Origin: Astropecten irregularis
Lineage: Eukaryota; Echinodermata; Asteroidea; Paxillosida; Astropectinidae
Assembly (NCBI GenBank): GCA_963971285.1
Contig: OZ020259.1
Location: forward strand, 9,362,001 to 9,426,000
Direction: 5' to 3'
Length of the DNA: 64,000 nucleotides
In this document: positions 1 through 10,915 of the stretch, piece by piece
Layout: every line of letters starts with the position of its first letter
Numbering within the stretch: position 1 is the first letter of the stretch
Program-made: the position numbers and the translations under genes
Notes under the pieces: generated by a model
Told to the model about the DNA's origin: nothing
What the model saw: the letters and a program-made list of their open reading frames with translations, nothing else
Database searches by the model: none

Positions 1-1362
1 AATTTGGGGACGGCACCTTAGTGTTTTGTGCAGTCCAGCCAACGCCGGACCCCACATCCTTAGTGTTTTGTGCGGTCTAGCCAACGCCGGACCTCATATC
101 CTTAGTGTTTTGTCCGGTCCAGCCAACGCCGAACCCCACATCCTTAGTAATTTGTGCGGTCCAGCCAACGCCGGACCCCACATCTTTAGTGTTTTGTGCA
201 GTCCAGCCAATGCCGGACCCCACATCCTTAGTGTTTTGTCCGGTCCAGCCAACGCCGGACCCCACATCCTTAGTGTTTTGTGCGGTCAAGCCAATGCCGG
301 ACCCCACATCCTTAGTGTTTTGTGCGGTCCAGCCAATGCCGGACCCCACATCCTTAGTGTTTTGTGCGGTCCAGCCAATGCCGGACCCCACATCCTTAGT
401 GTTTCGTGCGGTCTAGCCAACGCCGGACCTCACATCCTTAGTGTTTTGTGCGGTCTAGCCAACGCCGGACCTCATATCCTTAGTGTTTTGTCCGGTCCAG
501 CCAACGCCGAACCCCACATCCTTAGTGTTTTGTGCAGTCCAGCCAACGCCGGACCCACATCCTTAGTGTTTTGTCCGGTCCAGCCAACGCCGGACCCCAC
601 ATCCTTAGTGTTTTGTGCAGTCCAGCCAACGCCGGACCCACATCCTTAGTGTTTTGTCCGGTCCAGCCAACGCCGGACCCCACATCCTTAGTGTTTTGTG
701 CGGTCCAGCCAATGCCGGACCCCACATCCTTAGTGTTTTGTGCGGTCCAGCCAATGCCGGACCCCACATCCTTAGTGTTTTGTGCGGTCCAGCCAATGCC
801 GGACCCCACATCCTTAGTGTTTCGTGCGGTCTAGCCAACGCCGGACCTCACATCCTTAGTGTTTTGTGCGGTCCAGCCAACGCCGGACCCCACATCCTTA
901 GTGTTTTGTGCGGTCCAGCCAACGCCGGACCCCACATCCTTAGTGTTTTGTGCGGTCCAGCCAACGCCGGACCCCACATCCTGAGTGTTTTGTGCGGTCC
1001 AGCCAATGCCGGACCCCACATCCTTAGTGTTTCGTGCGGTCCAGCCAATGCCGGACCCCACATCCTTAGTGTTTCGTGCGGTCTAGCCAACGCCGGACCT
1101 CACATCCTTAGTGTTTTGTGCGGTCCAGCCAACGCCGGACCCCACATCCAATAGTGTTTTGTGCAGTCCAGCCAATGCCGGACCCCACATCCTTAGTGTT
1201 TCGTGCGGTCTAGCCAACACCGGACCTCACATCCTTAGTGTTTTGTGCGGTCCAGCCATCGCCGGACCCCACATCCTTAGTGTTTTGTGCTGCCCAACTA
1301 ACGTCGGGCCCCACATCCTTAGTGTGCAGTGCGGTCCAGCCAACGCCGGACCCCACATCCTG
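1..1362. repeat. 42-bp minisatellite, about 32 units
   Basis: A tandem array of a 42-bp unit (a few units are 41 bp). Each unit contains GGTCC and GGACC arms separated by 10 bases, so every unit can form a short stem. Variant units (ggtcTagcc...ggaccTcac) recur in a patterned way, for example the 'cctcatatcc' variant near 78 and again about 378 bp (nine units) later, which indicates higher-order duplication. Because 42 is a multiple of three, several frames stay open for 60-200 codons on both strands; these are artefacts of the period and not genes. The left edge is outside the window. Confidence 0.97.
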
Positions 1363-1370
1363 TAGAGGAT

Positions 1371-1404
1371 AGAGTCTGGTCCAACTGACGTAGGTCCAGA
1401 CTCT
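1371..1404. other. 9-bp-arm hairpin at minisatellite edge
   Basis: AGAGTCTGG at 1371-1379 and CCAGACTCT at 1396-1404 are perfect inverted copies around a 16-base loop, lying immediately after the last recognisable minisatellite unit. The loop still resembles the unit (ggtccaactgacg). Function is unknown. Confidence 0.7.
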
Positions 1405-1409
1405 CCTCC

Positions 1410-2862
1410 TCAACTTGGCAATCGGATGTTTTGTTTCGGCAGGTTCATGTTTTTGAGATGAGATAACAGTTCCTTCATATTTTGATTTACCTCAGACCTA
1501 TCTACGCTAATATTAATTTTATAATTCCTGTCTTGCTTGATTTGAACTTCAGTGGTGGTGACTTGTTCACTAAAATTGTACGTGCCGTACCCTAGGTTTG
1601 GCTCGGGAAAGCAGTGTATGGTTATGTTTGGCTGTCTGAGTAAACTGAATGGCTTCATTCAGTGTTTTAGGGTCGCGATACAGAGCTAATTCAGCAGCAT
1701 CAGTATCAATACACCTCTTCAAGAAAGCCTCTAATGCTATTGTCTCAAAGATACCAGAGTCTACACTAGCTATAGGGTATGCTCGAGTGGCCAGTTGTCG
1801 GACACGTTGCCCAAATTCCCGTAAGGATTCATCCTCACACAAATTGGTGAAAGTTCTGACCTCAGGACAATTGGGTCTTGAACTTTTCCAAACATTTTAA
1901 GCATTTCAATCTTAATGTTTGCATAATTGTGCATTACGTGAGGTTCCTGCCAGGCATAGCACTCTAGAGCTTTGCCGGTTAACGCCCCAACTAATTGTAA
2001 AAGCTTGGTTTCCTCATTCCAATGACAGCAGTCGGCAATTACCTCAAACTTCTTAATAAATGCATGGAAATCATCCTTGCCATCATATGGGGTTAATCTA
2101 GGAACAATTGGTTTTCAGGTGCTGCAGTTGTATGCATTGGGTGTGGGTGTGGGTGTGGCATCCCACCTGTCGGCATTGTGCTTTGTTGAAGCTGAACGGA
2201 TTCAAACTGTTGAGCGTTCTGATTTTGAGGATTGCTCCCAGTATTATGTAACTCCTTTTTCTTCGGCTTTTGTTCAACAGCTAGAGTGGGTTGCGTAACG
2301 TGGATGGACAGTTTTGTATTACTTTGCTGGATTAAATCTCCGGGTAGGAACGGCTTTTGTTCTATTTGTGCCAAGGGTTTTGTGTTCTTCGGAGAAAGAA
2401 TGTGGGTAGGCAGGGGAGGGGGCCTTGTCTCTAATTACTTTTAAAGCAGCATCTATAGTTTCATCCTCGGTCAATTCTTTGGCAGATTGTTTCCCCTGGA
2501 ATGTTAAATCTAGTTCATAGTTTGTGAATTGCCTGGATAGTTTTACTTGAGCTTATTTCTACAGACTTCATGAACAACTCCATTTGTTTTGCCAACATTG
2601 TTACAGATTTAGCCATATCACTGGAATTGGTACTAGCTTGGGCCACATCGATTGCGTTTGGGTTGCTTTCGCCATGCTTGAAACTTATCAGATTTTTTTC
2701 TTTTAATTCATGAAGCTTTGTCTGTAGTGCGGGGGTGTCATGGAAGTCGTCGAGAGATAAAATATCTTTCTGGTATCTAACTGATGTTATAATGTGGGTG
2801 TATTTTGTGCCTATCCCCGGAAGAGTTACAAGTTCTTTCTGTGATGCCGTGTGAATATTCAT
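1410..2862 (-). pseudogene. LTR retrotransposon gag, frameshifted
   Basis: A Ty3/gypsy-like Gag read on the minus strand in at least three frames. The first segment (2862 to 2515) opens with ATG and carries a helix-hairpin-helix-like stretch (LVTLPGIGTKY), seen near the N-terminus of many invertebrate gypsy Gags. A proline/histidine-rich linker follows (about 2374-2093). The capsid-like segment (about 2100 to 1570) includes PYDGKDDFHAFIKKFEVIA and, further on, FGQRVRQLATRAYP and FLKRCIDTDAAELAL, typical of retrotransposon capsids. No zinc knuckle or pol is seen before the element is cut off at the minisatellite. Frame changes near 2090 and 1850 make it non-functional. It belongs with the LTR at 3336-3789. 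Family assignment comes from motif recognition only. Confidence 0.8.
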
Positions 2863-3318
2863 GGCTAGGGAACAGATGGGGAACTTAACGATAAACTATG
2901 AATTATTAACACATTAAATACAATAACAGTAAAAGGATGAAAACTGTTCTAGGTGTCCGTAAATGGACTATCACTCACTGCTTTTCGCTGTTTCTAATGC
3001 CTTCTGCTGGGAGTGACTCGGCAAATTTGGGTGTTTTTTTTTTTTATGTGTAATCTCCCATTCGCCAAAGGTTGTGTGTAAGAAGTCTATACATATAAAT
3101 TTTAACGAACAGTTTTCAACAAGGTTAACACATATATTAATACAAGAAAATGCAAACAGTATTACAAGTTATCGACTAGGCATGTTATCATTTGTAAGGA
3201 GAAGAATGAAAATGTTGGAGATTTTCAACAGACACCGAAAATTCACTATATATTTTCGTTTTAATAATTATGTTTGTAGCTGAGTTTATTAATAATTACC
3301 AATACAAGCACGCCACGA

Positions 3319-3335
3319 ATTATCCTGGTCGCCAA
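3319..3335 (-). other. Primer-binding site of LTR element
   Basis: Directly inside the LTR, the minus strand reads TTGGCGACCAGGATAAT. This resembles the TTGGCGACGAGGAT-type site found just after the 5' LTR of many gypsy elements of marine invertebrates, where reverse transcription is primed by a tRNA 3' end. Its position, immediately after the ...ACAACA end of the LTR, supports the reading. Confidence 0.65.
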
Positions 3336-3789
3336 TGTTGTAATGCGGCACTACCGCCTTGGAGGCCTGCTTGTGGCTGCAGCAGCAGGACGGACACGGG
3401 CAGATCAATAAGATAAGAGACACGTCTGTTCTGTTGTATGCCACACTCAAGACTGCCACACCGTGGGCACTGCACTTATTATTGTAATATAATAATAAAT
3501 ACAGTTTCTATGATATAAAAGGCTGGTTCCTACTCGGGCGAATTTGTAAGGGAACAATTTCGTACAATATTTCTCAAAATATGGGCGAAAACGTGAACGT
3601 GATTTTGTTTACGTAAGCTTCATGCCACTGATTTTTCAAAACTGAACACCCGCTTCACAAACTTCGCAGCTGATAATGCTTCTTTACTGAAGTCAAAACT
3701 GCATACTTTCGACACGCTAAAATCCACGGAAAGAACGTATAATAATATGTGAATGTTTCTCAGTCAGAGACGATCATTTTATTCCAACA
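3336..3789 (-). mobile_element. 5' LTR of gypsy-like element
   Basis: On the minus strand this 454-bp block begins TGTTGGAATAAAATG and ends CGCATTACAACA, giving TG...CA ends. It sits upstream of the primer-binding site and the gag remnant in the expected order. An A/T-rich TTTTATATCAT motif in the middle could be a TATA-type promoter. Only one LTR is present, because the 3' part of the element is lost at the minisatellite, so boundaries rest on the terminal motif and not on an LTR pair. Confidence 0.65.
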
Positions 3790-4483
3790 TCGTTCAGTCC
3801 AGTCTGTGGGACTCGTGATGTAGTTTCCCAGCTGGGCCAGCTCATTAACTCGTTGCGCGCTCGAGTGCACATGGCCGTGCAGTTCGCTAACTTCCTGGCC
3901 CCTTAGCAATGGCAGACTTGCCGTGAAAAACGCGTACTTTCCGCGGAATAACGGTAAGGCATTTTTGGTAAGCCCCTAAAGTTGAGGGCAATACGAGGCT
4001 GAGTATAAAGCATTTTATCATTGATTTGATAAAATGAAGTATCCTGAATTTTCAATCATTTTTCGCATGAATTATCCCTTTCCTCATTGGGGGAAAATTT
4101 AACATTTTGCAAGGGCTCGTGACTTTGTTCCCCAAGATTTTGGGACCATTTCTCTGTGCCGTGCTGATGACTTCATTGACCACTCCAGCCACTTTACTGT
4201 AATGTAATTTATGTTTAATAAGCCTAACCATCCCGCCCAGTTAAAATAAAAGCCTGCACTGTATAAGAAAAAAATGGGACGTGTCTTGGAGCAACATCTT
4301 TTGTATGGAGACATGCGGAGGGTGTGGCTTGGGTGACCTTTTTAGCGAGTCATGTAAATTGCTTAGCTTGAGTTAATAATGCAAGTCAAATAAATTAACA
4401 CCAAGAGACTGGAACTTGGTTGCTTTCTGAGAAATTTTTGAGTTCTACTGTTACCAGTCAGCAGTTAAAAGTAGTAAAATAGA
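3790..4483. other. Intron DNA, nothing recognised
   Basis: Sequence upstream of the first visible carrier exon. I looked for the preceding SLC25A32 exon (encoding the region just before the YNAIKSY segment) and found none here. No repeat or open frame of note. Confidence 0.5.
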
Positions 4484-5215
4484 TAACACAGTAAAACGGA
4501 TAGGGAAAAAGCGATTCTTCCTCATGAATGACTATTTGAATAGTTTTCTTATACTTACATAATAAGAACCAAACAATTTGAAGGATTTCTTATTCCAGAA
4601 AAAAGGAGCACAAATTTGCCAATTTTGAGCCTGTGCCGAAGACTTTTTTGTAAAATGGTACTCACGTCATTTACCTAATTTGCATTGGTGATGACGTGTA
4701 GGAGGAGACTCACTGACGGCTATCACGCATACGTAATCAAAGTAATGGATGAACAGCGCGATGAGCAAGACAGAAATACATGATAACAATATACGTAAAG
4801 TATGCCTTTGATTAAAACAGGAACCTATTGCCCAGCGGCGACTCTCCTTCTGCACGTCATCAGTTTATGCTGGTAAACTGCTTTCATGTATCATTGTATC
4901 AATATTGTACAGGGTACCATGTGTACTGCTAGGAGATGAATTGCACAATTTGATCAAACCATCGTCGTCCATATTTGATTTACAGTTTTGTATGTAACTT
5001 GTATTTCCTGTTTGTATGTTTGTATGTTCCTGCAAAAATAATAATAATAATAAATGAAAAAACCATCCATATTTAAAAAAAAAACACATACACTAGTTCG
5101 TAAAAATATGAAACTTCCCATAGGCATTCTTAAATACACCAATAACACATTGGTTAACTCATCTATTTTCATTTTCTGTTTTAAATATCTTTGGGACATT
5201 GAGAATTCAGTGAAA
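4484..5215. repeat. Diverged copy of the TTAA-flanked repeat
   Basis: The stretch 4484-4750 (cctcatgaatgactatttg..., ...ttgcattggtgatgacgtg) closely matches 25975-26218. The stretch around 5128-5205 (aatacaccaataacacattgg...) matches 30658-30705. These are the two flanks of the TTAA-flanked element at 25946-30721, so this is an older copy without the DIRS-like insert. Clear terminal repeats are not preserved. The middle (about 4760-5120) is A/T-rich and uninformative. Confidence 0.5.
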
Positions 5216-5482
5216 GTATCCTTACATAATGAGTTTGCTCAGTTGTTAGTATACAGTAGTTTCATGTACAGTGTATTTATTTGTAAATGTATTTAAACAA
5301 TATATTGACACATCAATGTATCCATGGGCATAATGTGCTCCTGTATTAAAATAAGAATGAGAAGATTTTTCACTTGTTTTTTAATATAAAGCAGTGTAAA
5401 ACAAAACCTTTTCCATTGGAGCAGTTTTCCCATGTCACAATATTGTTCTGAACATTCTATACTGATGTACATCTATTCACAG

Positions 5483-5568
5483 CTACAACGCCATTAAATC
5501 ATACATTGGAGATGGAAGACAAGAACCACTTGGACCAGGCTCTCACATGTTGGCAGCAGCAGAATCAG
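5483..5568 (+). CDS. SLC25A32: SLC25A32-like carrier, internal exon
   Basis: First of five visible coding exons of a mitochondrial solute carrier (folate/FAD transporter type, inner mitochondrial membrane). It is preceded by a pyrimidine-rich AG acceptor and followed by GTATGA. It starts with the last base of a codon and encodes 28 residues (YNAIKSYIGDGRQEP..., ending LAAAES), plus one base of the next codon (phase 1). In SLC25A32 proteins this segment follows the first carrier repeat and leads into the second. The first carrier repeat (about 105 residues) and its PxD motif are not in the window. The 64-codon frame from the internal ATG at 5547 that reads into the intron is not real. Confidence 0.9.
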
Positions 5569-5778
5569 GTATGATGTTTACACAATCTAAAGATCTAAAG
5601 TTACCATTCTTCTCATACAATGAATTTATCAGCACGCACAGAGCATCATTCACTGTGCTACATGTATTTAACTTGTTTAGAGGTAGAAGAGACAAAGAGA
5701 AAATGTCTGTTTCAAAACAGAGTAAACGTTTTTGTTCATGACATCATTTCAATTCCTCCTGACTTGGATACATACTAA

Positions 5779-5892
5779 GGGCCTGTTTGTTTAACACACA
5801 GGATCACGGATTATCAGGATCCCATTTTAACGTACCCTGCATAGGTCATGGATCCGCAAATCTGGGATCCTGTGCGTTAAACAAACAGGCCC
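5779..5892. mobile_element. 114-bp MITE, PIF/Harbinger (Tourist) type
   Basis: Terminal inverted repeats of about 28 bp (GGGCCTGTTTGTTTAAC then a/gCACAGGATC) face each other and are flanked on both sides by TAA, at 5776-5778 and 5893-5895. A 3-bp TWA target duplication and GGGCCTGTTTG-type ends are the hallmarks of PIF/Harbinger-derived miniature elements. It has no coding capacity. It lies 210 bp downstream of the donor site of the first visible exon. Confidence 0.85.
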
Positions 5893-6276
5893 TAAGTTTT
5901 AACCCATTTGAACTTAGATTTGCTTATAATTGGTATGTGAAATTTGTCCCTTTGAGGCATGTGACACATGATGACGTCATGATCTGTATGTACAACACAC
6001 AGCTGTGGCATATGGACTTTACTTAAAACCACATTTTAAGTCATTTTGACTTAAAATAACTCAGTCAGTTTCCCTTGTGGTTATTTCACGAATATAAAAC
6101 CACATTTGTTAAAGATCAATTGCTTAAAAAGAGACTCTGGGGTGTAAAATGCTTGTGTACAAAGTCTATGGGATTTTGAACGTCAAGGAGAGAAAGAGGA
6201 AGAAAATCTGAACAAAAGGCATAGCTTTTCCGCTGATGATAGGAAAAGCAAAAAAAATCTCCAGGGAAATTGTACA

Positions 6277-6710
6277 GTCCACTGCATTCAACTTACCTCA
6301 GATGGTTACTACAATATGCAAATTCCCTTATGGTGCATCTTGGCCTCAAACAATTATTAGCCGCCATATTCGTCCTCCTTTTTTTCAAGGTTCTACGGCT
6401 CTCCACAATCATCAACGCAGTATATGTGCTATAGAGAGGACTCCAGGCGTAAAGCATGTATCCTCTTACCAGCTCTGTTCTTACGACTCGATGTATAAAG
6501 GCCTAAACCGTCAATGCTGGAAGTAAAAAAAATTATTCTTTGCTTGCCAGTTCCTCCAGACAAGAAAGAAGAGAAAGGCCTTAATGCAGGGGGAATGAAT
6601 GAGAGTATGGCTTTGACCCCTCATTCCCACCTGCCGTACCGCAAAAACGGAATGGTAGTTTAAGTTCGCCCCCCTCATTCCGGGCTTGCTGGTACCACTA
6701 CCCAGGGTGT
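6277..6710 (+). mobile_element. Old DIRS-like family A fragment (A6)
   Basis: Starts with a diverged copy of the family A left end (gtccactgcattcaacttacc, ...ggttactacaatatgcaaattccc) and continues into the 'cctcattcc' motifs seen at 11820-11890 in copy A1. Divergence is much higher than among A1-A3, so it is an old insertion. Only about 430 bp of the left side survives. Confidence 0.7.
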
Positions 6711-6860
6711 CCGCGGGTCTTTCAAAAGTATTAAAAAGTATTAAAAAGTCTTAAATGAAATTTTTCAAATTTAAGGCCTTAAAAAGCATTAAAAGGTATT
6801 AAATTGAATTCTCAAAGGTATTAAAAAAATTCTGGAAGCGAGTTATTTTTACATTATGTT
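6711..6860. repeat. Terminus of an unclassified repeat
   Basis: Begins gggtgtccgcgggtctttc and continues with about ten degenerate 'tattaaaaagt' units. Similar 'GTGTCCGC...TTAAAAAGTCTTAAA' openings occur at ends of DNA transposons in several animals, but no opposite terminus is found here, so the class is open. Confidence 0.4.
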
Positions 6861-7782
6861 ATATTATGTTGTAATCAGATCCTAAAAATTGGCAACACGG
6901 AACAAAACAATTTGGAAAATTGCAGCACGCATAGTATAGGTGAATTCTGAACGCACGTGGCAAACTTGGTTCAGGGGTCGTCAAACCAATACGCGTACGA
7001 GAGTCGGAAAGAAATATCGTCTGGCTCCGTGTTTTGTGTACACGTGTTTATATGAGGCTAAATGGGGCAGGAAACAGACCCTACTTCGGTGATCGTGCGT
7101 GCATCCTACATCGATCGACATGGCCACCGCACATGCAGATTTTCTACCTCCATGCTCCGACACTCTCCGGTGCTTCATGCTTAAAAATTGTCGCCAAACT
7201 TGCTGCCACATTTACATATAATTATTTGCTATTAAAATGATCTGGAAACAATAACAACCATTTCATTTATTCTATTAACTTCATGACTTTCCTATGATTT
7301 CGCGCGAACTGTCAAGTTTGCTACACCAGGCGACTTGAATCGACATGCATAAACGATGTACTAAACTGGATCGAGCAGTGGGTCACCCCGGCCTTGCATG
7401 CATACTCGTACACGTGCATGGCAAGAGACCTACTTTTGCTACGACCACAACACACTGTTCTATACTACTGGCTATAGCGTGTTTTTCTTGTGCTTACGAA
7501 ACTATCGGTCTACTTCACTCGTCTTACCTGTAGAGCCACTACTTATGCATATTTCCCTAGACCGTCAGGTATTCACGCTAAGAATAGATACAACAGCACC
7601 CCCTATTGACCTACCCACAGTGCCCCGCGGCATGTATGCCACGTAAGCATCCTCTTTTCTCTTAGCGTCAGGGCGGGTAGGACGTGTTAACGTTCCATCC
7701 GTGATTTCACGCAAAAAGAGCTTTCAGTATTAAAGGTATTTTTTAACAACGTTTGTAGAGTTTTAGTGTTTCTTCTTGTGTA

Positions 7783-8430
7783 TTGTTGTTGTGGTGCGGT
7801 GCGAAACGATCAGATAGGGCCGGTCCCGCAAATACTGGGGTGAACAGCCACTCCCCAGTGCGGTCCGTGCTCTCGTGTACAGACTCCGCCGTGTACACCC
7901 CGTTACCCGGGCGGCAGTCCCCTGTCCGTCAGCCTCAGTCGGCCGGAGGCACGGGCAGTTCCGTCGACCCAGTCGGGACCTCACCCGGTCCCCGTCTGCG
8001 GTCCCCGTCTGCGGTCAGCTCGGACGGAACGAGAAAGGTACACTTAAGGTGCGGCTCTGGAAAGGTTACCATAAAACAGCCATCCTACATGTATTCCAGA
8101 GCCAAACCGAAGAAGGGCGGTCGTCAGGGTAAACGCGGTTCGGCCGTGTTCCCTTCACCCCCTGCACCTCCGGACCCGGGGCAGTCTCAGCCGACTGACC
8201 ACCGAGGCTCCACTGACAAGGTGCACCCTCCCGGCACGGTGGTGGATGCCACGCGCTGCCTGGACGGGTTTTTGGCCGGTCTCCCCGGCGCAACGCGCGC
8301 TCAGCCCATGGGGCTCGGAGCGCCGTTGGCCGGGCGGGCTGTGGCCCCTGGGGTTACCCAACCTGGGCCTACCCCGGGCCGTCGGCCTCACTCGTTTCGG
8401 GCTCTTCCCGGGGTTATCGGGGAGAGCTAA
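7783..8430 (+). pseudogene. GC-rich frame, possible DIRS family B gag
   Basis: A 215-codon open frame, rich in Pro, Gly, Arg and Ser, starting 275 bp inside the family B left end, where DIRS elements normally place their Gag-like ORF. No CCCH or CCHC knuckle or other recognisable domain is visible. The frame stops at 8430, but the same sequence starts over in a second repeat. GC content is far above the flanks. Compositional bias could also produce such a frame by chance, so coding is doubtful. Confidence 0.3.
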
Positions 8431-8751
8431 ACCAAGAAAGGGCTGCCGCCAGGGTAAAAGCGGTTCGGCCGTGAGCCCTACGCCCTCTGCACCTCCGGAT
8501 CCGGGGCAGTCTCTGCCGACTGGCCGCCGAGGCTCCGCAGACACGGTGCACCTGGCCTTCCCAGCACGATGGCGAGTGCCACACACTGCCGGGATGGGCT
8601 CTTGCCCGATCTCCCCGACCGCGTAACGCGCGCTTTGCCTACGGGGCTCAGGGGGCCGTTGGCCGGGTGGGCTGTCGTCGGTGCGGGTGGCCCAGCCTCC
8701 CGGCCGTCGACCTCGCTCGTCTCGGGTTCTTCAGTTGCTTCCGGGTCCTGA
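8093..8751 (+). repeat. Tandem duplication of about 330 bp
   Basis: The block starting near 8101 (encoding KPKKGGRQGKRGSAV) recurs near 8432 (TKKGCRQGKSGSAV), followed in both by PPDPGQS, a Gly-Ser-x-Asp stretch, LPGATRA/PTA, LAGRAV/LAGWAV and a Gly/Pro-rich end. The two halves have diverged by substitutions and small indels that shift the frame. It lies in the family B gag position. Confidence 0.7.
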
Positions 8752-8810
8752 TGACCCAGGCCGCAGCGGATCCCTTCCTCGGTCGCCCCGCGGGGCTGTC
8801 CGTCGAAAGA

Positions 8811-9486
8811 TATAATAATATATTATATAATATAAAGATTTAATAATAAATAAAAAAGTCAGACCGAAGATTACGCGAAGGAGACATTACAATCTCATTG
8901 ATGGAGACTTACTGAAACGAAAAATCTGGAGAATTGCTTCCTGTCACCGACTCCACGGGAAACATCAAGCCGATGAGAGTCATTCCAAGTCCTTAAAGGG
9001 TCTCTGCAATGGGAATATTATGGCTTGAACATGTGCCAATAAAAAAACTGTACATGGGGATTGTAATTTTACCCACTTCCTCATACTGATTCAGGGTTAA
9101 AAACAGGTTTTTTGGTTTTTATGCTAATTAGCATTTCTATATTCATGAGCAAAATTGTGATGTCATATGGGGAACTGAGAGCAGCAACCCAATTGATTTG
9201 TGCACAAAAAGTTGCAGTTGTTTTATAGGTTTTCTGACAGACTTTTTCCTCATCAATGGTTTTATTTTGCCAAATATGTTCCTTTCACTCAACTGGTGGT
9301 GCAATTTTTTTACCAAACCATTTCTGTAGGTCAAGTTTGCCTCTTCATTTCTTATGTTTTTTCATTATATTTTGGCTGTTGGTTCCCTACATGAGTATGC
9401 GTGAAAATCCCCCGTTTTACAAAGCCATTCAAGAAAAAACCAAATGCTGGTTTGAAACCAAAATAAGACTTGCCATTCATTATTTG
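8811..9486. other. Intron DNA, nothing recognised
   Basis: Starts with a TA-rich run (8808-8840) after the GC-rich block, followed by unique-looking A/T-rich sequence. No supported gene or repeat. Confidence 0.5.
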
Positions 9487-10690
9487 TCAGTATATTCTCT
9501 GTATTAAAGCAATAAAATAACCTGACTGAAAAAAGCACTGCAGCCGCCCTTTAACTGTACAGACAATTCCAGAGGAGTTGGCGGTTTGCCTTGGAGGAGT
9601 GACCTTACCCATGACATTAAGATCGTGGTTGGACATCAACCTCAAAACATTCATCCCTAAAACAGCTGGCACTAACTTCTTTTGTTTACGGTGTTCGTTG
9701 TTAGTTGAGTTAGCAACGACTAGGACACCCATTTGGGGCAAAATAGTACCTCCAACATCAATATCTATCTCTAAATAGCCAATGTAAGGTATAGTTAGAC
9801 CGTTGGCACAGGTTAGGGATAGCCAAAGATCTCCAGTTGCCAGGATCGGTCCATCGGGCTGTATTAAAGTAGTTTCTAAAAAAAAGTCTTCGGTCACTGT
9901 TGTTACCATGGACCCTGTGTCAATCAGGCACTTAACTTCCACACCCTTCATCTTTACTTCCAGTGTAGGGCCTCCCCCTACAAAGCGATCGTCTTGATCT
10001 CTCTGGTACAGACATGGTGTGACAGCTGAGCCCCCTTGGGTCCTTCCCACCTGAGGGCTCTCGGCGGTGGGAGGCACTAGTTTGACCCTGGATTGTAGGC
10101 GGTTTTCATCTCTGCAGCCCTGTGATACTCTTCCAGTATAGCTTCAGCCTGTTGGAGCTGTAACCAGAAACATTTAGACGTTTCGTGTCCATTTCTATTG
10201 CAATGATCACAGTGGGTTTGAGCTCTACCTGAGGACTGGTTAGCACCGTTGTTTCTTCTTGATGGACCATACTGCGGTTAGGATGCCATCTTGAGGAGTT
10301 CCTCAATCTGCACTTGTTGTGCCTTAAGCTGATTTTGTTGCTCTCCGACAAGTGTTACGAGTTGATGAACCTGGTCCGTCAACGTTGGCTTTGGAGGAGA
10401 CAATGGTGTTTTCCCTCTGGTTTCGTTGATCGTCACCCTCTCATCTGTGAAGCATTCTTCCTCGGCCCATTCAATTGCCTCTGACCTTAAATGTAGAAAA
10501 GGCATACTAGGAGAATCTCTTAGTTGTTTCTTAAGATGTTTACGCAAGGAATGAATATCGCAATTCCAGTCTTCTAAAGATATGTCAGATTCTTTGCCAG
10601 AATAGGACTTAATTTTTTTCTGTGAAGGCATCAGAAGGAACGAAGGGGCACTAGGTGTCTTCTTGATATCTGTTACAGTCCCTAGTTCAT
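9487..10690 (-). pseudogene. LTR retrotransposon gag and protease remnant
   Basis: Read on the minus strand from 10690 downward, the Gag segment (to about 10278) contains a charged middle region and a Gln-rich helix (GEQQNQLKAQQVQIEELL). A frame change is followed by a zinc knuckle at about 10215-10170 (CDHCNRNGHETSKC, spacing C-x2-C-x4-H-x4-C). The last frame (10077 to 9487) carries a retropepsin-like active site, CLIDTGSMVT, followed by hydrophobic strands and a late VPAVLGMNVL, consistent with an aspartic protease of a Ty3/gypsy-type pol. Reverse transcriptase is absent; the element is cut off near 9530. Its gag is split by the composite at 10691-17868; the N-terminal codons lie at 17869-17917. 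Confidence 0.8.
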
Positions 10691-10915
10691 TAGCCTTGAC
10701 CAAGGCTATGAAGCTGTTCCCGGCGAGCGATCAGGGGCGCTATGAAGCTGTTCCCGGCGAACGATCAGGGGCACCCGGGCGGCCGTACTGTCCCCGTACG
10801 TACGTACCGCGTACCGAGCCATCTAGCTGCACGGATACGTACCGTGCATACGTACACGCAATTCGTACAGTATCCGCCCCCAGTTGAGACTTGATCATAG
10901 CCTTGACGCAATCGT
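10691..10915. repeat. Left terminal inverted repeat, MULE-like
   Basis: Contains a local duplication of 'ctatgaagctgttcccggcga-cgatcaggggc' (10707-10770) that the right repeat has only once. It then runs through a CGTACGTAC-rich section to 'gatcatagccttgacgcaa'. Confidence 0.75.

Larger units (their letters stand above)
7508..8810 (+). mobile_element. DIRS-like family B, left part
   Basis: Begins GTCTACTTCACTCG... and includes a left inverted repeat (about 7508-7680) whose reverse complement occurs in the right part of the same family at 51420-51600 (shared features: tacctgtagagcc, acttatgcatatttccctag, the run around caacagcgccccctattgacctaccca). A GC-rich open frame follows. The family assignment rests on the DIRS-type right end at 51190-51611. 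The two parts cannot be one element, because two host exons lie between them. Confidence 0.65.

Noticed and set aside
26..1365. Open frames up to 207 codons on both strands
   Set aside because: They follow from the 42-bp period (a multiple of three) of the minisatellite; the same text appears in several frames and strands.
3900..3970. Possible host exon with ATG near 3910
   Set aside because: The frame stops after four codons and has no similarity to the missing N-terminal part of the carrier.
5547..5741. Open frame starting MLAAAESG
   Set aside because: The first eight codons are exon sequence, but the frame then crosses a good GT donor into intron; the true protein continues at 25220.
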